Shown piece by piece: positions 1 through 10,821 of a DNA stretch of 64,000 nt. The stretch lies in assembly GCF_000972845.2 (NCBI RefSeq), contig NC_040018.1:13427157-13491156 (forward strand), given 5' to 3'. Each line of letters opens with the position of its first letter. The stretch's first letter is position 1. The position numbers and the translations under genes were made by a program. The notes beneath the pieces are model-generated. The model was not told where the DNA came from and did not search any database. It saw only the letters and a program-made list of their open reading frames with translations. This DNA comes from Larimichthys crocea. Taxonomy: Eukaryota > Chordata > Actinopteri > Sciaenidae.

Positions 1-1160
1 CTGAATGAAAATCTTCACTAGGATTCTGCTGTACATACTGAAAAGTCATGTTGGTCAACAATGTCTGGTCTTTATTCCAAACCATAGCCAGGTCACCCCC
101 ATAGTCAAGACACTCTATGCGAGCATTTTCCCACTTCTTTGGTTCGTGGGACAGGATGAAGCAGCGTGAAGCGTGCTCAGTCCAGCCAGGCGGGCAGTGT
201 GAACACTGCAGGGTGTCTCTGTTGCAGAATCTCCAAATGAAGCCCATTTTGGTCGAGAACAGGATTGAAAGCTGGTGTTCATTAGCTGCTTTCAGCTGCA
301 TGGAGTTTAGCTGTTCATTCAATAACAGCTGGTGCAACTGTTTACTTTCTGCGCCTTGGAGGGTGATGATCTTCAGTGATTCGTTCAGGGAGGTTAAGTT
401 GTTTCTTCTCTTCCTCTATGAGGTTAAAGTTTTCCAGAGTTGAATTTAGAAACATGTTAAGCTTTTGGTTCTCCACATCCAGTTGTCTCTTTTCTTGAAT
501 CGCGTTCTCCAAGTGCAGGTTCAGTTGTGTATTTTCTTGTGATGTTTTGTTCAAGAGCAGGTTCAGTTGTGTATTTTCTTGTGATGTTTTGTTCAAGAGC
601 AGGTTCAGTTGTGTATTTTCTTGTGATGTTTTGTTCAAGAGCAGGTTCAGTTGTGTATTTTCTTGTGATGTTTTGTTCAAGAGCAGGTTCAGTTGTGTAT
701 TTTCTTGTGATGTTTTGTTCAAGAGCAGGTTCAGTTGTGTATTTTCTTGTGATGTTTTGTTCAAGAGCAGGTTCAGTTGTTGTTTTCTTGTTGAGTTTTG
801 TTTAAGAGCAGGTTCTCAGTACCCAGAAGGGTGAGGTTCTGATAGGTGGAATTCAGAAGCTGTTTCAGCTGAATGTTTTCCATTTTAAACTGTTTCTCAT
901 TCCATGCTGTCTCCTCTGACATATGTTGTAATTTTGCAATCAGAAATTGCTGTTTATTGAAGAGGGCACTGGTCACGCCACACAAAAGCACTATCAAAAT
1001 CCCGATTAAAATAGCTTGCCAATTGGATTGCAGTCTTTTTATCAAGATGTTAAATGTCCCTTCTGTGCCCGTTATAGCTTCATCTTCTATGCCTGTTATA
1101 TCTACAACTTCTGTGGCTGTGAATGTTTCTGAGTCCTCATCAGGATTTTCAAGTGGGAAA
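1..1160 (-). pseudogene. C-type lectin-like type II membrane receptor, partial and frameshifted
   Basis: Read on the minus strand, this gives an acidic cytoplasmic part, one hydrophobic segment (AILIGILIVLLCGVTSALF, about 990-1050), a long coiled-coil stalk rich in N-glycosylation sequons, and the start of a C-type lectin domain (CSHCPPGWTEHASRCF near 150-200, then KKWENARIECLDYGGDLAMV). The domain runs off the window edge. The architecture is that of CD209/CD23/asialoglycoprotein-receptor-like lectins, which are surface proteins that bind glycans; the ligand here is unknown. A splice acceptor (tttgtttggcag) ends at 1161, so the exon probably starts at 1160. The frame breaks twice: one base is missing near 780, giving a TGA at 773-775, and one extra C lies near 390. 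The two shifts cancel, so membrane and lectin parts share a frame while the repeat stalk is in another. It could be a pseudogene, a sequence error, or a gene with an unseen intron. Confidence 0.8.
541..780 (-). repeat. 42-bp tandem repeat coding for the lectin stalk
   Basis: Units start at 541, 583, 625, 667, 709 and 751. Each encodes 14 residues (NKTSQENTQLNLLL on the minus strand), that is two coiled-coil heptads, and the sixth diverges at its end. A degenerate seventh copy (LLLNKTQQEN) follows upstream. Each unit carries one N-x-T sequon (NKT). Copies are almost identical, pointing to recent expansion or homogenisation. Such arrays often differ in copy number between alleles and are easily misassembled. 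Confidence 0.95.
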
Positions 1161-1496
1161 CTGCCAAACAAAAGAAGACGATCAAGTGATGTTCTTATAA
1201 GCACAATGACAGGAAAAAAAAACACATTACAATTGCAGACTGACCTTTTGATTTCAAGGCAATAATTGTAATCATGATATTTTCATCATTATCAAATAGT
1301 TGTAATCTGCTAGTCTCCTGCAGCCACTGTGGCAAGCTACCTGTGACACATTATTTCCCTGCAGAACTGATGGAACCTCTATATAAGTAGCCTATATAGT
1401 ACATTTTCCCACTATATTAGTTAATAAGTCACCATATGGCATATCTTTTTATGCAGTCAACATCTACCACATGCTGATATCAAGTGTTGTAGTTAA

Positions 1497-1965
1497 GTGC
1501 AGCTTCAGTTGTTTGTTCTCAGTACCCAGAAGGGTGAGGTTCTGATAGGTGGAATTCAGAAGCTGTTTCAGCTGAATGTTTTCCATTTTAAACTATTTCT
1601 CATTTTTATAAAGATAATCTTGTACAATACATTATTCAATCCAAAAATGTATACTGCATCCAAACAGCAAACGGAAATTATTCTAAACTCTCCAAACTCC
1701 CACAACTTTACTCTTGATTTATTACCTCATTTGGATTTCTTCAGTGTAAGTCATGTCATCAGTTGTGCATATTCCTGCAACGTGTTCTTGAAGAGAAGGC
1801 TCCTTAGTATATTTTCTTTGGACTTGTTCTTCAAGAGCAGGTTCAGCTGTGTCTTTTCTTAAAAAAATAAAAAGAGAGAGATGTTCTTAAAGCACAATGA
1901 CAGGTAAAAAACACATTGCACTTACAGATTGGTCTTATGATTTTAAAACAATACTGTATATACAC
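1497..1965 (-). pseudogene. Decayed partial duplicate of the lectin stalk exon
   Basis: About 90 bases at 1515-1605 nearly match 812-902 (end of the membrane-proximal stalk). 1825-1862 resembles the 42-bp stalk unit, and 1885-1960 resembles the sequence upstream of the neighbouring exon at 1190-1265. The order is kept but the coding frame is gone. Further on, 2287-2360 matches 1350-1440, so the duplicated unit was larger and was later interrupted by the Tc1 fragment at 1971-2285. Confidence 0.7.
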
Positions 1966-1970
1966 TGAAC

Positions 1971-2285
1971 AAAATATAACGCAACACTTTTTTTTTTGCT
2001 CCCATTTTTCATGAGATTAACTCAAAGATCTAAAACATTTTCTATATACACACAAAATAATGATTTCTCTCAAATATTGTTCACAAATCTGTGTAAATCT
2101 GTGATAGTGAGCACTTGAGATAATCCATCCCACCTCACAGGTGTGGCATATCAAGGTGCTGATTAGACAGGCTAGCCACAATAAAAGGGCCACCCTGAAA
2201 CGTTCAGTTTTATCACACAGCACAATGCCACAGATGTCGCACGTTTTGAGGGAGCGTGCAGTTGGCATGCTGACAGCAGGAATGT
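1971..2285 (+). mobile_element. Truncated Tc1/mariner transposon, left end
   Basis: The sequence starts with the terminal block tatacactgaacaaaatata and continues through the conserved 5' region of a very common fish Tc1-like family. It ends with the first codons of a transposase (MPQMSHVLRERAVGMLTAGM at 2225-2284). The transposase stops abruptly after about 20 residues, where the sequence returns to lectin-duplicate flank. Helix-turn-helix, catalytic domain and right inverted repeat are missing, so the element is dead. Confidence 0.85.
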
Positions 2286-2623
2286 CATATTCCTTCCCTG
2301 CAGAACGAATGATGAAACCTCTATATAATTTTCCTAGTCACCATATAGCATATTCCATTTATGAGCAATTTAACTGTACACTGGTGTCTAAAATAACATG
2401 AGGCTAAAAATGTTTGAAAAGGAACTTTTTTGTATGCACCGTCAGTGCACATGTATTTGTTTTACAATTGATAAATAAAAGTTATAAAAAATAAATAAAT
2501 AATAACTTATTATATTTATTTATTATTTTTTATTTTTTATTTTTTTTTATTTGAATTTACTGTCAGATTGCAACATATAAACAACATAGTTGCATGATTT
2601 TATTTTCTCTCTGTCTCTCTCTC

Positions 2624-2721
<98 letters not shown>
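2624..2721. repeat. (GATA)n microsatellite
   Basis: About 24 uninterrupted GATA units, preceded by a short CT-rich tract. The open frame it makes on the minus strand (LSIYLSIY...) is an artefact of the repeat. Between here and the lectin duplicate (2400-2600) the sequence is AT-rich with nothing recognisable. Confidence 0.97.
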
Positions 2722-2887
2722 TATCAACAATAAAGGTGTAGAAATTGGCCCTGAAATAAAAACATCCTTACAAAAGTCTTTTAGCATGTCGAAGAGGAGA
2801 TTAAAATCATTTAGTCGTTTTGTCTACGTTTCGCTTCAGGTTAACTACTTAACAAACGGAAACTTTAGCTCCTGATTTATCACCTAC

Positions 2888-2953
2888 CTGTCTTGGACTC
2901 CCTCTGTGTCAGTATGTCTGTCTCTGGGTTTCCTCTTCAACTTTAAGTGTCTC
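2888..2953 (-). CDS. Possible upstream cytoplasmic exon of the lectin gene
   Basis: On the minus strand a 66-bp open segment lies between an acceptor (gcttttttag) and a strong donor (gacag|gtaggtg). It ends in phase 2. Joined to the exon starting at 1160, it gives an Ser codon in the frame that leads to the lectin membrane segment. The translation is short and basic (RHLKLKRKPRDRHTD...), compatible with a cytoplasmic tail. No start codon is seen in frame, so a further 5' exon would be needed. This is inference from splice signals and phase only. Confidence 0.3.
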
Positions 2954-3129
2954 CTAAAAAAGCAGCTCAGAGTTTGTTTTTTTTCAGGACCGTGTTGTGG
3001 CAATTTGTTATTTTTTTAATCTGAACCAAACTTTTAACATGGTAACGGGTGATTTTCGCTCTCGGGTTACCACGGCAACGGGGTTGTGCTGACTATAACA
3101 GGGCCTTTTGTGAGTTTGATAGAAAACAA

Positions 3130-3415
3130 ACTTCAAAACAAGAACAAAATTCACAGAGAAAAACATCCCACGTACCTGCCTTTTAAATCAAAACTTAAGA
3201 CACACTTTTTTAGATTAGCGTTTTATTTCTGACTACTGTAGGTACACATGTTTTTTTTTTTTTTGTATTTTAATTGTATTTTCATTTGACTGTATTTATC
3301 TATCTTGTACCTGTTAGTTTTTGTTTCTATGGCTTTTTTGTAAAGCACTTTGGGTACCATCCGGCTATTGTAAAGGGCTATACAAAATAAACCTGATTTG
3401 ATTTGATTTGATTTG
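3130..3415 (+). mobile_element. LINE (L2-type) 3' end with (TGATT)n tail
   Basis: The end of an ORF2-like frame is readable (FKSKLKTHFFRLAFYF then stop, about 3183-3230). It is followed by a 3' UTR containing the typical fish LINE block 'gtaaagcactttgggta...gggctatacaaaataaa' and a pentanucleotide tail of gattt units. It is 5'-truncated, as is usual for LINE insertions. The family assignment to the L2 clade is by pattern and not searched. Confidence 0.7.
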
Positions 3416-3679
3416 TCGTATGCTCTAGTGACGTCCAGAACAACGTTAAAAAAAAATTCAATCTACGCATGCGCACAGCGTAGAGATTCGGACGCAGTTC
3501 GAGTCAGCGATCGCTGCATGCCTGATTCCAGTTCAATTCACTAGTAAAGGTTGTCGGTACTGATGCCAGTCACCTTGAAAAATATATCAAGAGGCAGGGG
3601 ACTGTCATGTAAAGTGCTCCAGCCAACATTCAGTCAGTTTGTTTCCTCTGCCTCCATAAAGCCTTTGAAGAAGCTCACC
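3416..3679. other. Short non-repeat stretch with CpG-rich NRF1-like site
   Basis: Around 3465-3530 the sequence is briefly CpG-rich and holds a palindromic cgcatgcgcac motif of the NRF1 type, unusual for this AT-rich area. It could be an old promoter, but no gene follows on either strand. The short open frame from 3551 runs into the repeat at 3680 and looks accidental. Confidence 0.35.
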
Positions 3680-3890
3680 ACTGTCTTTGCGTGTTCTTAC
3701 TGTGTCTGTGTGAGTTCCCCCTGCAGTTCAAAGACATGCAAGGTAATTGGGGACTCCAAAAATTATCCATAGATGTGATGAAACTGGCGGTTTGTCCAGG
3801 TGTGTACCCTGCCTCTCACTCAAAGCCAGTTTGGATAGGCTGCAGCCCCTTGCAACAAGGATAAGCTGCAGAAAATGGATGAATATATAC
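3680..3890 (+). repeat. Teleost interspersed repeat (gtccaggtgtgtaccctgcc type)
   Basis: The blocks 'agacatgcaaggtaattggggact', 'aactggcggtttgtccaggtgtgtaccctgcctctcactc' and 'ggataggctgcagcccc...ataagctgcagaaaatggatg' follow each other in the order of a very abundant fish interspersed repeat. A second, partial copy lies at 45969-46065 in the same orientation. Short open frames here are not genes. Confidence 0.7.
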
Positions 3891-5093
3891 ATTAATCATC
3901 TAATTAGTTTGTTGCATAGAAATATTATGTACTAAGTAAAAAAATGCAAACTAGAACAGTGATATATATTTACTACTTCAACTACTACTACAACTACTCC
4001 CAAAATGCATATTTTGTAAAAATACAAAAATACATTAATGTCACCAGACTTATATTGGATGGGGATAATTATTTATTGAGTAGATGCAGTACTAAATTGA
4101 CAGATGCCATATGGTATGTTCTCTGTAGTCAGAAATTGGCATGGAGTGTGTTACTGGCTTCCCACAACAAAGTAGGTAATCATGTCACGGCATCAGCGGA
4201 GAGAAGGAAGACTGGAGGGCTGCAGTTAGAAAAGACAGACAGAGAAACAGAGGCAGAGTGGAAGAGTTTAACGGGTTTACATTTATATGAATTTACATGT
4301 ATGTATTTCATGGTTAGACCCTTTGTTTGTCTTTGTCGGTTTCTAATGAACGGCAGACAGATGTTGTCAGTGTACATCAGTGAAACATTTGTGAGACAAA
4401 TGTTCCCAACCAGACGGCGAGTAATATTTATTTTGTGCTGTCCACAAGATAGAGCAGTCTGTCCCCACCAAGCACATCTATTGTGGGAGTAATGCATTGC
4501 TAACATTTCTTCCCTTATTGTCCCTGAGCAATGTGTGGGGAGAACTTCAAAACAAGACATTTTGTTTTAATGGCCACTGACGGTATCTGCCTCTAACTGC
4601 ACACCCATGACAGAGGTGCCATCTATCAGAACTGGCAGGGTGGATAAATACATCTGTCACTATTTTTCTGTGGAACAGACCACGTGATTGTGTTCTATTA
4701 GTCACAGTTTCGTCACTCTATCACCGGAGTGCTAGTAGTTATTACTGCTACAAAACATTACTGAGGGTATTTGCAAAAAGTTTGGAAGCAATAATGTGTC
4801 ACTGATGATATCCCTCCATATGTGGATGCAAAGTTATTTAGCATTTGAAAAACAAAAACAAATCGCACCTCATGTTTTCCCACTTGTTCTTTGCTTATGG
4901 AATTTTGTTTATATTGACTTAAAGTTGAGCTTCACCGATTTCCGAATTCTGACCTTGGAAAAAGCAGCGGACAAAACCTCTCCAGGTGCATTTAATAGCT
5001 ATGCTGGTGTTTTGATCATATCACATGATCTGTCAGATTGATCGTCTGTTTTTAAGGTCAAGAAAACACTTACATTTGGCATTGATTCATGAA

Positions 5094-5171
<78 letters not shown>

Positions 5172-7628
5172 TGTGTAGGTGTGTGTGTGTTTGTCTTTGT
5201 CAGGTTTCTGATGAAAGGGAATCATCTGGCTCTGCTGTTCCTCACAGTTCTACTGAGCTTTTTAAACATGTTTTAGTTCATTGCTTTGGGTTTACATCCC
5301 GTAACTTTAATATTGTGTTTCACTCTCACTGCTCTCCTAGTATTGTTTTTCTGCTGTTTTCAAGCCAAACATCTATATGCTGCCTATCAATCAGCAAACA
5401 ACAGTAAGGCTATGTTGGCGACTAGCTGGTGAACATTTCACAACTAAAGAGCTCCATATTTCCTTTGGGAGTTGGTTGAGACCAAAACAGAGCTAAATGG
5501 AGAGTAAATATTAAACGTACAGTCACCAGTTGCACAGATTCCCAATCTCTGTTGGATGTCACTGTGTATTTTTAAGTAACATGAAAAGAGTGAGTTATCG
5601 AAGCAGTCAAAGCAGTGTTTCCTGGGGAATTCATAGTACATGAATTATTCTCAAGATTTTCCAATCACTGCCAGCTTGGCAATGCGAGGAAATACAGTCC
5701 TTGACAACATTAATGACTTCTGTAACAGCAATGCTCTCTTGCTTGTTATTAGGTAAGACAGGTCAAAGGACGTCTTTCAAGAAAAGTTTCTTATGCCTGA
5801 GAGATCGCTAGTTACTGGCTAGTCGTATCATTCATACAGTGATCATGTCGCATTAAGATGATACTGGAGCTGGCTATGGTAGTGTAGCAAATACAATGTA
5901 GATATAAGGCTGAGTAGAGCTGCAGATTATCAGTTCTTTGCTCTTTGCCATAGGATGCTCATCCAACTTTTGGCATTTTACTGTGTACTAATTACATTAA
6001 AATGAGCTTTTTGTTATGTGTACAGTGAGTTATGAGGGCGTTTAAGAGTGGAGGTAGAAAACCGCTGTCTTTACTCAAACCCACAACCACATTCTGTGCA
6101 TATGTGTAAAATGGGTTGTGTTTCAGTTGTATAGGAATCTGACGTGTGCGTCTGCAGACGGTATCATGTGGTGTCATTGACTGAAACTATAGAGGCGATA
6201 TCATCCAGCATGCAACTTGTGGCTCGTGTCCTTTCGATTTTTTGAAGGAGACCAGCTGAGTGCAGGAAATAGCTAAATAGATTTTCCCTCACCATCACCA
6301 TTTACTTAAACTGTAAATTTATGCTACAGAAGCCTGCAACAGATGTGCTGTGTTGTTTGAGAAAAATTGAGGTTAGATAATTAAACTGTGAAATTTACTT
6401 ACATTTTTGTGTCTCCCTTTTAATCTCACTGTGGATTGTAAACCTCAATGCTGTATAGAGATGTAGATGAAGATGTTTGTCTAATTGATACGAAGAGAAT
6501 GACTTTAATTAAATAGGGTGACTTCTTTTTCAGCATGGACACTAACACAGAGTTATAATGCAAAGAGTCTCTAGAGGAGAGTGGTGATGCACATAAACAG
6601 TTTATAGACCATTAGGAGCTTGATGATGGTTATTTTGGTCCATTAAATGTTTGCCCATGTGTATATGCAGGGAAAAAGTCAAAGCTGACTCTGTTGTGAT
6701 TTAATGCCACTGTCCCTTGTACCATCCCGCATTAGCACTCATTGCCACAGTCATGCTGTTAATGTCTAACTGTTTTACAAGCACAAAATGTCCTGATGGG
6801 AATAAACGGGTCCGAGTCCCATTTTAATTATATATTAATCTGGAGGCCAGACGGAGAACATAATATTCTTTGCAGACAACAAACAAGACTGAATTTCTCT
6901 TTATGCACAGTCGTGCATATGCTTTAAATGTTAATGCGCCAACATTGCTTTGACTGCACAAACACCAAGACATAATAAACAATATTTTAATAGCTAATGT
7001 TTTCTCTGTTCTATACACACACACACAGTATGTATAGAACAGAGGCAGTTTTAAGAAAAGTTGAAACAGTCAAACAGGGTTGGTAAACCGGTGTTGAGTT
7101 AAATCCCTCCAAATCTGGCTCTGGACACCTGGCAGAGATTGATGTTGATCATGCTCTTCAGACTGTGATTTCATCCCCAAGAGATTATTTCACAATCATC
7201 AGCACATTGTATACTCAACTATCTTTCTCCACTTGGGCTCTTCCAAATGAATCAAAGCACATAAAAAACATGCATTTTTTCAAGTCAAACCTTTTTTGCT
7301 GGTGGCATTACTACTGATGACAAAAAAAATTGGGGCTACTGTGTAATTTGGTCACTGCTGTGGCTTTTCTTGGGAAGACGATATCATTTTGTAGTCTAGA
7401 CATTCGTAATACAGACTAACTGGTTTTTAGAACAAGAGAGAAGATGGACAAGAGGCTCAAATATCCAGTTCCCCAGTAACTTCCTGCAGCTGCAGTTGGA
7501 TCCATAGGTGAGTACAGTACAGTATATCACACTAACTCCTCTTCGCATTTCTGAATTTGTACATCCTCGATTCCTTTCCTTGCTTTCTCCGCTTACATCT
7601 TAGTCCCTTCCACTTGAGGAGGCAACAG
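3891..7628. other. Gene-free interval with a (GT)n microsatellite
   Basis: No exon-like coding, splice-flanked segment or RNA gene is recognised on either strand. The only clear structure is a dinucleotide repeat at 5095-5190 (over 35 GT units, then imperfect). The open frames here, for example at 3944-4492 and 4180-4560, lack composition or motifs of real proteins. Confidence 0.6.
5095..5190. repeat. (GT)n microsatellite
   Basis: A near-perfect GT run to 5170, then an interrupted GT tail. The Cys-Val open frames it produces are artefacts. Confidence 0.97.
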
Positions 7629-7635
7629 GTATTAA

Positions 7636-8188
7636 TTGGGATACACCGATCCGCTTTTTTCACCTCTGATACCGATATCTGAGGTTTAGTATCGACCGAT
7701 ACCGATACAGAAAAACAGCGTGGACTTACGGTCTAATGGACTAACGGTATGTCTCATTGTGTGGAAAAAGACTCTTTCCTTTATCTCCTTCAAAGTTAGC
7801 TGCTTCATTCGGCCTCCATTTTGTTTACTCAGTTCAATGAACTCTGTGTGCTCTCTGGCGTGAAATTTCTGTAGGTGCTTGATTAAGTTGGTTGTGTTAT
7901 AACTTGAAGTTTTACCACCGCCCCTTGGAACATTCACTGCACAGGTATTACAAGTAGCGGTCGAGTTTGTTGGCTGAGGTAGTGTGAAAAAGTTTCAGAT
8001 AGCCGATCCTTTCGCTTGCTCCATTTTGAAAACAATGTATTGCTCACGTATGACGTCACTCACAGCGTACAGCATAGAATTAGACTGAACAGATTGGCTG
8101 CTATTGATCGACCCATTGTCATCGATACCCGATCTAGAATTTTCTTCAATATCGGGACCGATACCAATATCTGATTGGTGCATCCCTA
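7636..8188 (-). mobile_element. Non-autonomous hAT-type transposon with BED zinc-finger remnant
   Basis: Imperfect terminal inverted repeats (ttgggatacaccgat at the left; the right end reads tagggatgcaccaat on the other strand) are flanked by a direct repeat gtattaa (7629-7635 and 8189-8195), a target-site duplication. The subterminal parts are rich in 'accgatac'. On the minus strand, around 7850-7960, a BED-type zinc finger is readable: a CNTC pair, then HLQKFH. The RNase H-like transposase core is absent. This is a short derivative of a ZBED/hAT transposon and cannot move by itself. Confidence 0.8.
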
Positions 8189-8195
8189 GTATTAA

Positions 8196-10600
8196 ACAAA
8201 ATGAGAAATCCTTGCTTTGGAGCCGTTATTTTAAAGCAACGTCACATAAATATGATGTGGCACAGCTGCATCATCTGTCCATTGTCATTGTTTCTCCTCA
8301 TGACTCAAGTTACAATTTAGGAATTGAGACATCCTTCAAGATGGGGCGCTGAGATCGATTTTCAGGTCAGAGACAAGAGGATGGAGGACAGAGAAGACAA
8401 GGTAGTATAAAATAGTGTAATGAAAAGCACCCTAAGGATTTCCCCTGTATCTTGTGTTCGGAGCACCTTTTTATCAACTGCCTGAAAAGAATCGACTGGC
8501 ACTCTCTTGCCTTCAGTCAGTGTCACAGGGCTGTGTTTCATTGAGGACAATTTATAGATCAAACTTCTGCTTACTCTGCACAATCAGCCGTAGCTGTGAG
8601 GGATTCCTTCTTATCTCAGTAAGCTTGGAGATGTAAAAGAAACAGTAAACCTGTGAGAGCACTGAATTGCTGATAGTGTAGGTGTGAGATTTCTGCAGCT
8701 CTATACACTTCCTGGATTAAGCCACTGTGCTTTGGTACTTACTCCCTGACCTGAGTGCACAGATAAATGACAATTGCCTTTACAAGCCTCTGACTGTCTC
8801 ATTTCCCCGCTATGATTTATTTTTAATTTTCAGAGCTTTCATTTCCCTTTCATGAAATCAGGTACTTTGTGCAGATGGAGGGAAGCATCATCCTAAAGAA
8901 AGGGTTTTGATGACAAAATATGCACATCATGAAAGAGATGTGATTTTTAAGGTAATTGTACATCAGCCACAAAATGCTAAAAGGTGGGAAAAAGAGTAAA
9001 ATTGTAAATGGGGATAAACTTAATGCTCAGCAATTTTATTTTCTCAAACTAAAGGAACCGTGACTACTTTCTTCCAATGGTAAAACAGAAAATTACAAAC
9101 AAGAAAAACAAATAGGCTGTGTTTTTTGGAAGTCGTGCTGTGTATTGGTCCAGTTGTTTTTCTTATACCTTCTGAACTGTACATTCATGCTGTGATCAAT
9201 ATCATTGATTCTCCACAGGTTCACTGTGTGGTAAAGATCAGATGTGGAGCTAGCTCAGTATGCCTTTTCCTGTCCATCTCTGTTATCACTGTTGATACCC
9301 AGCTGTGATGACCGCTTGGCAGATTATGTGTCACTTTTAGTGGACAGACATGCAATTCTTTGCAAGAGTGAGGATGCAAAGCCACATCTATACTGTGTTG
9401 TCCAAACAAACCATCTGACACAACTCATTTTAACATATTTGTTCTTGTTGTTTGTCCTGAGCTGTTCTCCAGGACATAAGCACAATAAATCTGAGTAAAC
9501 AGCCGAAGCTCAGCCCAACACCTGGGATAAAAACAGGACTGTGACTGACAAAAACAGCACTGCATTTTAACACTGAGGAAATATTCAACACTCAATTCTT
9601 TGTCAGTAAACTGGATCAGACATGTTAGGCCTCCTGGTCAAACAGTTCTCTGTGATGGTAAAAAAAACCCACAACAGGTGACCTAGAGCTGAAACGCTGT
9701 TGTTGCTGCAGGCTTTTCATCCACCTGAAATCATGCGGAACAGGCACTCTCTAGGAGTCTGTGTAGTTGAAGACCTCCACAGTTCACTCCCTGTAAAAAC
9801 AAATAAACAAACAAAATAAGATGCTTCCAGGTAGCATATGCAACATGCACTTGGCATAAAACAGCTCCATTATTTGAGACATTGCTTGATTGCCCATTTT
9901 ATTGTTTCACTTTCCGAGCTGCAGTCAGGAGAATTACGCAGTTCAATGGTATCATGCAGCCAATTGTTATTATTGATTATGTAACTGATGTTGTGGTTCA
10001 AGTCCTCATCATTGAACCATGTCTAAAAACCTTAAGTAAAATTATTTAATTAACGGCCACCTTTGACAGCGAAAATCTTTTGTCCTTTGAAACCAACACT
10101 GCCTGGCAGAAGAACAATGTCTTATTATTAAAATATCTAATACAGTATGTAGTTTGCTGAGCTACACATTCATGTGTGGTGATTTTAAACCGCTTGAACT
10201 CTGGTGTCTCTGCTCTAATAGTTAATGTCAAATAATGGTACATTACACTGTATCAGTGTCACATATACTCTACTATTCATTACATATATGCTCTTATATA
10301 GTCTGATCTTTTATTTACCAAATATTAAATCCAACATGTTTTCCATGGTTATATCAACTCATCCAAAGGAAAACCAAAAATGTTTTGTTTTACACACTTC
10401 CCCCTAAAACTTCATTGTAGTCACATTTGGGATCTTAAATTTTGTTCTGTTAACTTGAATAATGCTGTTTTGTGCAGCATGTGAACAACAGACAATACTC
10501 AAAGCTCACAACTATATTAGTATTCACAAAATTTGTTTACACACAATGATGGATTACTGTAGATATGTCAAGCAAGTTGCACGTCTCCACAAATTGGTTT
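8196..10600. other. Gene-free interval
   Basis: I see no gene, RNA or recognisable mobile element on either strand, only unstructured AT-rich sequence with short open frames of no recognisable content. Confidence 0.55.
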
Positions 10601-10610
10601 AGTGTCATAG

Positions 10611-10811
10611 TGTGTTTTTTTTTTTATATATATATATATATATTTTTGGCCCTTTTTCTAAGCTTTAATTTTGACAGAGACAGCTGAAGAGTGACAGGAA
10701 TGTGGGGGGAGAAAGAGATGGGAAATGACATGCGGGAAAGAGCCACAGGTCGAACCCTGGGAACCTTTGCACATGGGCAGTTGCTCTACCAACTGAGCTA
10801 ATCGACAACCC
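10611..10811 (-). mobile_element. tRNA-derived SINE with 10-bp target-site duplication
   Basis: On the minus strand the head is tRNA-like: box A (tagctcagttgg) and box B (ggttcgacctg). It is followed by the fish SINE body (gtggctctttcccgcatgtc... cattcctgtcactcttcagc) and a TA/A-rich tail at 10611-10650. Identical direct repeats agtgtcatag flank it at 10601-10610 and 10812-10821. The head is interrupted relative to a tRNA and has no mature cloverleaf, so it is not a tRNA gene. Confidence 0.9.
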
Positions 10812-10821
10812 AGTGTCATAG

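Noticed and set aside
541..780. Regular short direct repeats that could suggest a CRISPR array
   Set aside because: The 42-bp units are contiguous with no spacers and encode a coiled-coil stalk; the genome is eukaryotic.
2563..2787. Open frame on the minus strand with repeated LSIY
   Set aside because: It is the translation of the (GATA)n microsatellite.
3551..3935. Two plus-strand open frames with a donor-like site near 3740
   Set aside because: Most of both lies inside a common interspersed repeat; there is no conserved protein and no acceptor partner.
5025..5407. Open frames with Cys-Val runs
   Set aside because: They are translations of the (GT)n microsatellite.
10740..10811. tRNA-like box A and box B on the minus strand
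   Set aside because: They belong to a SINE with a non-tRNA body, A/TA tail and target-site duplication; no cloverleaf forms. The same holds for 30590-30660 and 58860-58958.
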